NCBI GenBank assembly: GCA_900544475.1 | Contig: UQVU01000071.1 | Span: forward strand, 1-8,712 | Length of the DNA: 8,712 nucleotides | Direction of reading: 5' to 3' | DNA from: an uncultured Butyricicoccus sp. | GTDB taxonomy: Bacteria; Bacillota; Clostridia; Oscillospirales; Butyricicoccaceae | In this document: positions 1 through 4,677 of the stretch, in pieces | How the letters are laid out: each line of letters opens with the position of its first letter | Position numbering within the stretch: the first letter of the stretch is position 1 | Notes under the pieces: generated by a model | The model's input: the letters and a program-made list of their open reading frames with translations, nothing else | The model's database searches: none | Told to the model about the DNA's origin: nothing | Position numbers and translations under genes: made by a program

Positions 1-1
1 G

Positions 2-307
2 GTCTGGCAGCTGACCGATGCACCCGAGGTGCATGTGCTCAACCAGTGGACGTACCACTCGCGCATGTACGGCGCGGCGAAGTACGTCACCCAGAAGGAG
101 AACGCCCAGCTCATCCAGTTGGTATCCTTCGGCTGCGGCATTGACGCCATCACGACCGACGAGATGCGCGCCATCTGCGAAAACGGCGGCAAAATTTACA
201 CACAGCTGAAAATCGACGAGATCAGCAACCTCGGTGCGGCAAAAATCCGTATCCGCAGCATGCTGGCCGCCGTAGAGGAGGGACGCAAGCTTGCAGAACA
301 GCAGTGA
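2..307 (+). CDS. 2-hydroxyacyl-CoA dehydratase activase-related protein, C-terminal end (DUF2229 region), partial
   Basis: The reading frame is already open at the window edge and ends at TGA 305-307, so only the last 101 residues are present. The stretch [13 protein letters not shown], the motif [12 protein letters not shown] and the end [27 protein letters not shown] match what I know of the C-terminus of the large HgdC/BadF-type activases that carry a DUF2229 domain. In that family the N-terminal ATPase modules (outside this window) use ATP hydrolysis to inject a low-potential electron into a partner iron-sulfur dehydratase or reductase. The next gene begins inside this one, which implies translational coupling and probably a stable complex. 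The real substrate is unknown; 2-hydroxyacyl-CoA is inferred from family naming only. Family assignment is fairly secure, exact function is not. Confidence 0.85.
   Translation, partial: VWQLTDAPEVHVLNQWTYHSRMYGAAKYVTQKENAQLIQLVSFGCGIDAITTDEMRAICENGGKIYTQLKIDEISNLGAAKIRIRSMLAAVEEGRKLAEQQ
275..293 (+). promoter_or_regulatory. Ribosome-binding site selecting a TTG start
   Basis: GAGGAGGGA at 275-283 lies 7 nt before TTG 291-293. It sits inside the 3' end of the upstream gene. The alternative in-frame starts, GTG 309 and ATG 348, have no comparable Shine-Dalgarno sequence at proper spacing, so TTG 291 is the best start. The 17-bp overlap of the two genes suggests coupled translation. Confidence 0.75.
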
Positions 308-1553
308 AGTGAAAACCGCATATTCCTACCCGGTATTCACCGAGGAAATGCGCAAAACCTATAAAATTCTTGTACCGAATATGCTGCCCGTGCAGCTCGG
401 CCTTATCTGCCGCCTGATGAAGAACTACGGCTACGATATGGAGTTGCTGCACACCGAAGGCCCGAACATCGCAGAGCAGGGTCTGCGCAACGTACACAAC
501 GACACCTGCTACCCCGCCCTGCTCGTTATCGGCCAGCTGATGGACGCCATTCAGTCGGGCAAGTATGACATTCACAAAATCGCACTTATCCTGCCGCAGA
601 CCGGCGGCGGCTGCCGCGCGTCCAACTACATCCACCTGCTTCGCAAGGCGCTTGAAAAGAACGGCTACGGCTTCATTCCGGTCATTTCGCTCAACTTCTC
701 CGGCCTTGAAAGCAACCCCGGTTTCCAGCTGACCAAGACCATGCTCATGCAGGTGGCGTATGCGCTGCTCATCGGCGACCTTATCATGATGGTCGCCAAC
801 CAGTGCCGCCCCTACGAGGTCGTTGCCGGCTCGACCGACAAGGCGATCGAAATCTGCATGGACGCGGTGACGAAGCGCTTCACCGGCGAGCGCGTCATCC
901 GCTACGGCGAAGTCAAGCACCTGTTCCAGTTCGTGCTTTCGGTTTTCGGCAAGCTGAAGCTCGACAAGTCGCAGAAGAAAAAGCTCGTCGGCATCGTCGG
1001 CGAAATCTACGTCAAGTTCTCCCCTCTCGGCAACAACCGTCTGGAGGAATTTCTGCTGAGCGAGGGCTGCGAGCCGGTCCTGCCCGGCCTGATGGACTTC
1101 TGTCTGTACTGCATCTACAACTCGGTCATCGACCACGATCTGTACAGCCGCAACGCCAAGACCGCCATGATTTACAAGATGGTCTATCAATTTGTGCTTG
1201 CAAAGCAGGCGGACATCATCAAGCTCATGAAGAAGGACGGCCACTTCCGTCCGCCGATGGCCTTTGACGAGGTACGCAAAAAGTCGCACGCCATCATCGG
1301 TCAGGGCGTCAAGATGGGCGAAGGCTGGCTGCTTCCGGCGGAGATGGTCGAGCTTATCAGCGAGGGCGTTACCAACATCGTCTGCACGCAGCCGTTCGGC
1401 TGTCTGCCCAACCACATCGCGGGCAAGGGCATGATCCGCAAAATCCGCGAGGTCTACCCGCAGGCGAACATCGTTGCGGTGGACTACGACCCCGGCGCGT
1501 CCAAAATCAATCAGGAAAACCGCATCAAGCTCATGCTTTCGAGCGCGGAATAA
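291..1553 (+). CDS. HgdB-like 2-hydroxyacyl-CoA dehydratase/reductase family iron-sulfur protein
   Basis: 420 residues, soluble, no signal peptide. It matches the module that in many Clostridia is either the C-terminal part of a very long activase-DUF2229-dehydratase fusion or, as here, a separate protein of about 420 residues. Visible family landmarks are NDTCYPALL (residues 70-78, Cys73), [18 protein letters not shown], the DFCLYC pair (Cys271, Cys274) and the C-terminal [16 protein letters not shown] (Cys365, Cys371), followed by an AVDYDPG segment near the end. These conserved cysteines probably hold an iron-sulfur cluster, as in HgdB/BcrB-type proteins. By family logic it accepts ATP-energised electrons from the activase encoded just upstream and reduces an unknown substrate in the cytoplasm. 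The start is TTG 291, chosen from its strong Shine-Dalgarno site. Calling it 2-hydroxyglutaryl-CoA dehydratase would overstate the evidence. Confidence 0.85.
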   Translation: MQNSSEVKTAYSYPVFTEEMRKTYKILVPNMLPVQLGLICRLMKNYGYDMELLHTEGPNIAEQGLRNVHNDTCYPALLVIGQLMDAIQSGKYDIHKIALILPQTGGGCRASNYIHLLRKALEKNGYGFIPVISLNFSGLESNPGFQLTKTMLMQVAYALLIGDLIMMVANQCRPYEVVAGSTDKAIEICMDAVTKRFTGERVIRYGEVKHLFQFVLSVFGKLKLDKSQKKKLVGIVGEIYVKFSPLGNNRLEEFLLSEGCEPVLPGLMDFCLYCIYNSVIDHDLYSRNAKTAMIYKMVYQFVLAKQADIIKLMKKDGHFRPPMAFDEVRKKSHAIIGQGVKMGEGWLLPAEMVELISEGVTNIVCTQPFGCLPNHIAGKGMIRKIREVYPQANIVAVDYDPGASKINQENRIKLMLSSAE

Positions 1554-1562
1554 GAGGATAGT

Positions 1563-1916
1563 ATGAAGAAACTGAGACCGAACGATATTTCCGTCATACG
1601 CACCGCCATCGGCCTGTACTCGCAGCCGCTCGGCGTGCAGTCCTTCGCCATCATGGTATCCGAGGACAAGAGCGAGCCGAAAACCGAGGAGGAGCGCCTG
1701 ACACGCGACCTGCTGCACCGGCTCGACCAGTACGAGTACGGCTTCACCGACGAGTTCTCCCTTTCCGAGGACGAGGTGAAATTCGTCACCGACGCCCTGC
1801 GTCAGCTGATCTCCCGCGACAACGAGTCGCTCCGGTACGAGAAGCGCCCCAAGTGCCGCTCCGAGTGCGAAAAGGAAATCCGCGCCGCAACAGTGTGTAT
1901 CGCAAGAATTGCATAA
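1563..1916 (+). CDS. Uncharacterised 117-residue protein, third gene of the activase/HgdB-like operon
   Basis: I do not recognise a family. The ATG at 1563 is 9 nt after the stop of the preceding gene and is preceded by AAGAGGA (1552-1558) with a short 4-nt spacer, so it is most likely co-transcribed and translated after the HgdB-like protein. The product is small, charged and probably helical, with no membrane segment or signal peptide. An acidic central part (about residues 45-80, rich in Glu/Asp) is followed by a basic C-terminus holding its only three cysteines: Cys98 and Cys102 in a C-x3-C arrangement, and Cys112. Location and cysteines would fit an accessory factor for the iron-sulfur system, but that is inference. 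No good forward terminator with a U tract directly follows; the hairpin at 1936-1956 has its T-run on the other strand. Confidence 0.7.
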   Translation: MKKLRPNDISVIRTAIGLYSQPLGVQSFAIMVSEDKSEPKTEEERLTRDLLHRLDQYEYGFTDEFSLSEDEVKFVTDALRQLISRDNESLRYEKRPKCRSECEKEIRAATVCIARIA

Positions 1917-1935
1917 AGTGTAAAAGCATACGAAA

Positions 1936-1956
1936 AGGCACGCCAAAGGCGTGCCT
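1936..1956 (-). terminator. Possible terminator on the reverse strand inside repeat copy 1
   Basis: The 9-bp GC-rich stem with a 3-nt loop is followed, when read on the - strand, by TTTTCG. It could stop transcripts coming leftwards from the degraded etf/glcD operon. The T-run is short, and on the + strand there is none. The equivalent hairpin in copy 2 lacks a T-run, so termination may be incidental to the repeat. Confidence 0.35.
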
Positions 1957-2076
1957 CAGTCTGTCGATAAAGTTAATTTTTTCGAGAACACAGTGTTTCG
2001 CGCGGAAGCGCGCATGAAATAGATTTTGCAACGCAAAATCATAAAAACCGGGAGCATGTATCACGGTTTTTATACT
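1936..2076. repeat. Palindrome-rich interspersed repeat, copy 1 (about 141 bp)
   Basis: First of two direct copies. It begins with a perfect hairpin (AGGCACGCC 1936-1944, loop AAA, GGCGTGCCT 1948-1956). There follow a GC-rich imperfect hairpin near 1998-2018, a perfect 8-bp hairpin (GATTTTGC 2022-2029, loop AAC, GCAAAATC 2033-2040) and a 10-bp hairpin (ATAAAAACCG 2041-2050 with CGGTTTTTAT 2064-2073). It occupies the space between the convergent dehydratase operon and the degraded dehydrogenase operon. The last hairpin has an A-run before and a T-run after a GC core, so it could act as a weak terminator in both directions. No transposase or target duplication is visible; a REP/MITE-like non-autonomous repeat is the best description. 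Confidence 0.85.
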
Positions 2077-2086
2077 TTGAGAGGGA

Positions 2087-2118
2087 GAAAGTTTCCGCAT
2101 GGGAACTTTCGGACGTCC
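2087..2118. repeat. Inverted repeat in the spacer between the two repeat copies
   Basis: GAAAGTTTCC (2087-2096) and GGGAACTTTC (2101-2110) form a 10-bp stem with one G-T wobble around the loop GCAT. The perfect palindrome GGACGTCC (2111-2118) follows at once. Together with the 204-bp spacing of the two flanking copies, this suggests that the 63-bp spacer belongs to a longer repeat unit. No gene is visible here. Confidence 0.55.
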
Positions 2119-2139
2119 GTGTTTTGCGAAGACAGGCTC

Positions 2140-2278
2140 AGGCACGCCAAAGGCGTGCCTTTCAATTTGTCGATATATTTCTTTGCGAGAATATCGCGTC
2201 CGCGCGGAAGCACGCATAAAATAGAATTTGCGAAGCAAATTCATAAAAACCGGGGGCGTCTACCTCGGTTTTTATACT
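2140..2278. repeat. Palindrome-rich interspersed repeat, copy 2 (about 139 bp)
   Basis: Second direct copy, with the same order of hairpins as copy 1. The first is AGGCACGCC 2140-2148, loop AAA, GGCGTGCCT 2152-2160, identical to copy 1. The next is GAATTTGC 2224-2231, loop GAA, GCAAATTC 2235-2242; compared with copy 1 the third base pair changed from T-A to A-T on both arms. The last is ATAAAAACCG 2243-2252 pairing with CGGTTTTTAT 2266-2275, which extends to about 13 bp with a G-T wobble. The paired change supports selection for, or inheritance of, a folded structure rather than coding. The right edge at about 2278 is exactly where similarity of the adjacent glcD remnant to its family ends. 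Confidence 0.85.
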
Positions 2279-2938
2279 GCTGCCGTGCTCGCCGGAAAGC
2301 TGGCCGCCCAGCTCCTTGGACAGCGCGTACAGCTCGGTCAGGCTCGCGTGGGTGGCGCGCTTCCACTCCTCGTCGCTCATATCGGCTCCGCGCAGCATCT
2401 CGGTATGGATGTTGCCATCGCCGCAGTGGCCGCATGGCTCGACACGGATGCCGTGCGAGAGCGCGATGCGCTTGGCCGCCTTGACGTACTCCGCGATGCG
2501 GGCACGCGGTACAACGACGTCGCACTCCTCCTGCGCGACCGAATCGGCCTTCATGCCCTCAAGGATGCCGCCGCGCACCGCCTAGACGGACGCCGCACGC
2601 TCCGGGGTGTTCGCGATGCAGCAGTCGATTGCGCCGTGTGCCAGAGCCGCCTCCGCCGCGGCCTCTACCGCACTGTCAGGCTCCTGTCTGCTCGAAGCGT
2701 CATACATGACGATGAGCACGGCCTCACCCTGCTTGACCGACAGCAGCTTGCCGAGATTGCGCTCCACGATGTCGATAAGCTCCCGCTCGAGGAACTCGAT
2801 GGCGGTCGGCACAAACGGCAGCGCCAGCACCTCGGGCACCATGTCGGCGCACTCTTCCAAGCTGTTAAACGGCATGACGAGCGTGCGCGAGCAGGTCGGC
2901 GCGGGCAGCAGCTTGAGCGTTACCTGCGTCAGAATGCG
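2279..2938 (-). pseudogene. FAD-linked 2-hydroxyacid dehydrogenase (GlcD/LctD type), internal fragment with amber codon
   Basis: About 220 codons of the middle and C-terminal region of a GlcD/D-lactate-dehydrogenase-type flavoprotein. Recognisable parts, in order, are ILTQVTLKLLP, a long middle region, ECDVVVPRARIAEY, the GHCGDGNIHTE motif (the family's GHxGDGNxH) and KELGGQLSGEHG. The N-terminal ~200 residues with most of the FAD-binding domain are missing. So is the end after GEHG, where the family continues with roughly 70 more residues. A TAG codon at 2584-2582 interrupts the frame between ERAASV and AVRGG, where the family commonly has Trp, so it looks like a TGG-to-TAG change. Past GEHG the frame runs into repeat copy 2 and stops at 2162. 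The intact enzyme would oxidise a 2-hydroxyacid such as lactate, passing electrons to an Etf. This copy cannot be functional. Confidence 0.85.
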
Positions 2939-3016
2939 CAGCGCACCGAACGGACATTTATCAATACATTTTCCGCAAAGCGTACACTTTACGGCGTCAA
3001 ATTTCAGAAAATCCAT
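2939..3016 (-). pseudogene. etfA: Electron transfer flavoprotein alpha subunit with ferredoxin-type N-terminus, 5' fragment
   Basis: The ATG at 3016 follows a G-rich ribosome-binding region and lies 12 nt after the etfB stop codon. The first ~26 codons encode a 4Fe-4S motif with Cys11, Cys14, Cys17 and Cys21 (C-x2-C-x2-C-x3-C-P), as at the N-terminus of the clostridial EtfA proteins that pair with lactate or acyl-CoA dehydrogenases. After GAL at residues 24-26 the sequence changes without a frameshift into GlcD-type sequence (LTQVTLKLLP), so the remaining ~300+ residues with the FAD domain are gone. The product would be a 144-residue chimera ending at the amber codon at 2582. A stand-alone ferredoxin is the alternative reading, but the etfB-X-glcD order favours EtfA. 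Confidence 0.7.
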
Positions 3017-3028
3017 GCTGCCGCCCCC

Positions 3029-3136
3029 TTAAATGATCTTCTTGCCGGTCAAAATGGCGAACAGCGCGTCGGTCTTGCCGGCGGCGTCGCCCTCAAGGTA
3101 AACCCGCTTCTCGCGCTCGGGGGGTGCAAACATATA
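3029..3136 (-). pseudogene. etfB: Electron transfer flavoprotein beta subunit, last 35 codons
   Basis: Codons from TAT 3136 to the stop at 3029 give a typical EtfB tail, with FAPPEREK, RVYLEGD and a final ALFAILTGKKII. EtfB is the AMP/FAD-binding small subunit of an electron-bifurcating Etf, and about 220 upstream residues are missing. On the 5' side it joins an aldo/keto reductase start in a different frame, so no EtfB-like product can be translated from that start. Its position directly before the etfA start matches the etfB-etfA-dehydrogenase order known for lctBCD-type lactate dehydrogenase operons. The fragment is short, so identity rests partly on the neighbours. Confidence 0.65.
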
Positions 3137-3254
3137 CGCGACCGCAGTCGAGTGCCTCGCGCACGCACGTTTCGCCCTCGCTTCCGCGCAGCGTCCATGT
3201 GCCGAAGCCGACAAGCGGCACATGCACCCCGTTATTCAAAGCAAGATATTCCAT
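3093..3254 (-). pseudogene. Aldo/keto reductase, N-terminal fragment fused out of frame to etfB tail
   Basis: An ATG at 3254, with AAAAGGAG (RC of 3261-3268) 6 nt upstream, opens a frame reading MEYLALNNGVHVPLVGFGTW and then REALDCG up to residue 38 (position 3141). This is the standard first beta-strand region of aldo/keto reductases, which reduce carbonyl compounds with NADPH. The family should continue with a Y-R-x-I-D-T-A-type segment, but here the sequence switches to the etfB tail in another frame and reaches TGA at 3095-3093. That leaves a 53-residue product lacking the catalytic tetrad, so about 240 residues are deleted. The intact start and ribosome-binding site suggest the peptide could still be made. 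Confidence 0.7.
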
Positions 3255-3378
3255 GCTCGTCTCCTTTTACCGTTTTCCCTTATCATGTTTTCCGCGTGTT
3301 TGTAAGGTGTGTCATCCGCGTTTTCACAGTCTGTATACGAAGGCTCCGAACTTTTTTCGCGTCCTGCGCATTTTTTCA

Positions 3379-3407
3379 TTGCAATCTGCCGTCATTCGTC
3401 GTATACT
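3379..3407 (+). promoter_or_regulatory. Sigma-70-type promoter of the FUSC-like gene
   Basis: TTGCAA (3379-3384) and TATACT (3402-3407) are separated by 17 bp. This predicts transcription from about 3414, followed by a short leader, the ribosome-binding site AAAGGA (3428-3433) and the ATG at 3443. The rest of 3255-3378 is the AT-richer divergent intergenic space shared with the aldo/keto reductase remnant; no convincing reverse promoter was found there. Confidence 0.65.
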
Positions 3408-3442
3408 GTTTATTACAGCTTTTTTAGAAAGGACTTCGTTTC

Positions 3443-4498
3443 ATGACGTTTTATCAGGAATTACAGCTTGGTCAGGCGGGTTCAAAGAACCTTATCCGTG
3501 CCTGCGAAACGCCGCGCGACCGGCTTCTGCACACGCTCATCTATCTTTTCAAAATCGCGCTTACCGTCGGCTTCTGCTTCTGCTTTGTCACGCTTTACAG
3601 CATGGTCTTCGGCAGTGCGAACAGCATCGTGGGCGTTGTCGTGCTTCTGTATCTGCTCGTGTTCCGCGCGGCCGATCTCTGCCTTCATATCGGCCAGTCC
3701 ACCGCCCTGCTTGCATCATTCCTCGTGCTCTCCGCGGCAGCACCTCATCTCGCACATCTTGCAGGTCCGCTTCCCGGCTTTTTCATCAATCTCGCGTCTA
3801 TCGCCTTCCTGATCCTGTTCGGCTGCCATGAGCCGCGCATGTTCAACCAGTCCACGCTCGTACTCGGCTATCTGCTGCTCTATGGCTACGATGTGAGCGG
3901 CCGCGATTTCACGCTCCGTCTGGCGGGCATCGCCTTCGGTGCGCTGCTCGTCTGCACCGTATTCCTCTTCAGACACCGCAGCCGCAGTATTCCGCTTCGC
4001 ATCCGCGATATTCCCGTCGCGTTCTCCCTGCATCATCCGCGCTCGCGCTGGCAGCTCTGCCAGATTTTTTGCGTGCCGCTCGTCGTGCTGCTCGCCGAGC
4101 TGGCCGGTCTGCCCCGCGCCATGTGGGCAGGCATCGCCGCCATGTCGGTCATCCTTCCGGTTGCCGAGGATATGCACTACCGGGTGCGCCGCCGTGTGCT
4201 CGGCAATATTGCCGGCGTGCTGTGCTTCGTCATTCTGTATTTTCTTTTGCCGCCCTCCATTTACGCCTTTATCGGCGTGATCGGCGGCATCGGTGTCGGT
4301 CTGTCCGCAAAATACGGCTGGCAGGCTGTGTTCAACACCTTTGGTGCGCTCGCCATCGCAGCAGAAGCCTACGGTCTCAAGGCCGCGCTTGGTCTGCGTC
4401 TGCTTCAGAACGTATTCGGCGTGCTGTTCGCACTCGTTTTCTGTCTGCTGTTCAGCCGTATGCTCACGCGTTTCTCTGCTCCTGCAGAAAACAGCTGA
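3443..4498 (+). CDS. FUSC-family (fusaric acid resistance/aromatic acid exporter-like) membrane protein
   Basis: 351 residues, mostly hydrophobic. There are two clusters of roughly six membrane segments each (about residues 30-180 and 205-340), separated by a basic loop near 180-205 (RHRSRSIPLRIRD). The second half contains AMWAGIAAMSVILP followed by the basic HYRVRRRVLGNIAG (from residue 245). This is the typical FUSC/ArAE pattern of a membrane segment, an arginine-rich turn and a glycine-containing helix. Family members are inner-membrane proteins implicated in export of aromatic or other organic compounds, but the substrate here is unknown. The ATG at 3443 is chosen for the AAAGGA ribosome-binding site 9 nt upstream. 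The gene is monocistronic, with its own promoter and a strong terminator directly after the stop codon. Confidence 0.75.
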   Translation: MTFYQELQLGQAGSKNLIRACETPRDRLLHTLIYLFKIALTVGFCFCFVTLYSMVFGSANSIVGVVVLLYLLVFRAADLCLHIGQSTALLASFLVLSAAAPHLAHLAGPLPGFFINLASIAFLILFGCHEPRMFNQSTLVLGYLLLYGYDVSGRDFTLRLAGIAFGALLVCTVFLFRHRSRSIPLRIRDIPVAFSLHHPRSRWQLCQIFCVPLVVLLAELAGLPRAMWAGIAAMSVILPVAEDMHYRVRRRVLGNIAGVLCFVILYFLLPPSIYAFIGVIGGIGVGLSAKYGWQAVFNTFGALAIAAEAYGLKAALGLRLLQNVFGVLFALVFCLLFSRMLTRFSAPAENS

Positions 4499-4503
4499 GC
4501 CTT

Positions 4504-4539
4504 ACCGCTCCTCCCTGCATCGGGATGGAGCGGTTTTTT
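4504..4539 (+). terminator. Rho-independent terminator after the FUSC-like gene
   Basis: ACCGCTCC (4504-4511) pairs with GGAGCGGT. An inner TCCC/GGGA pairing extends the stem, and a run of six T residues ends near 4539. It starts 6 nt after the stop codon, so the FUSC-like gene and feoAB are separate units. Confidence 0.9.
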
Positions 4540-4581
4540 CTCGTCCTTTCGGGCTTTTTCTGTCTTTTTCCGTTTTGTTCC

Positions 4582-4610
4582 TTGCTGTCCGTTTGGGATA
4601 ATGGTATACT
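4582..4610 (+). promoter_or_regulatory. Promoter of feoAB with extended -10 and flanking direct repeat
   Basis: TTGCTG (4582-4587) and TATACT (4605-4610) are 17 bp apart, and TGG directly before the -10 makes an extended -10. The 8-bp word GTTTGGGA occurs at 4591-4598 and again at 4611-4618, on either side of the -10 with a 20-bp period (about two helical turns), as expected of a repressor operator. No clear Fur or DtxR consensus is seen, so the regulator is unknown. The leader of about 60 nt holds AGAGGT (4665-4670) before the ATG at 4678. Confidence 0.65.
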
Positions 4611-4677
4611 GTTTGGGAGAGATGCACGCGCATTTCTCTTCACAGCAATCCCCGTTTCTAAAAAAGAGGTAACATAT

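Noticed and set aside
222..1946. 574-codon open frame on the - strand opposite the dehydratase operon
   Set aside because: It mirrors three well-supported + strand genes, has no recognisable domains, and is typical of reverse-frame openness in GC-rich codon usage.
1786..2244. 152-codon - strand frame across the repeats
   Set aside because: It consists of repeat sequence plus the antisense of the 117-residue gene. The repeat evidence favours structure, and no ribosome-binding site supports a start.
1936..2278. CRISPR array
   Set aside because: There are only two long, diverged copies with a 63-bp spacer; no short identical repeats and no cas genes.
1936..2278. Insertion sequence or integron attachment site
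   Set aside because: No transposase or integrase and no terminal inverted repeats around the whole element. The hairpins are internal and serial.
2228..3427. 399-codon + strand frame over 2228-3427
   Set aside because: It is antisense to the recognisable aldo/keto reductase, etf and glcD remnants, and the translation is low-complexity Arg/His/Leu-rich with no family resemblance.
4069..4677. Upstream extension of the feoAB frame
   Set aside because: It overlaps the FUSC-like gene, its terminator and the feoAB promoter. The FeoA domain begins exactly at ATG 4678, which has a good ribosome-binding site.
4611..4677. Riboswitch in the feoAB leader
   Set aside because: The leader is only about 60 nt, with no recognisable aptamer core or expression-platform hairpin.
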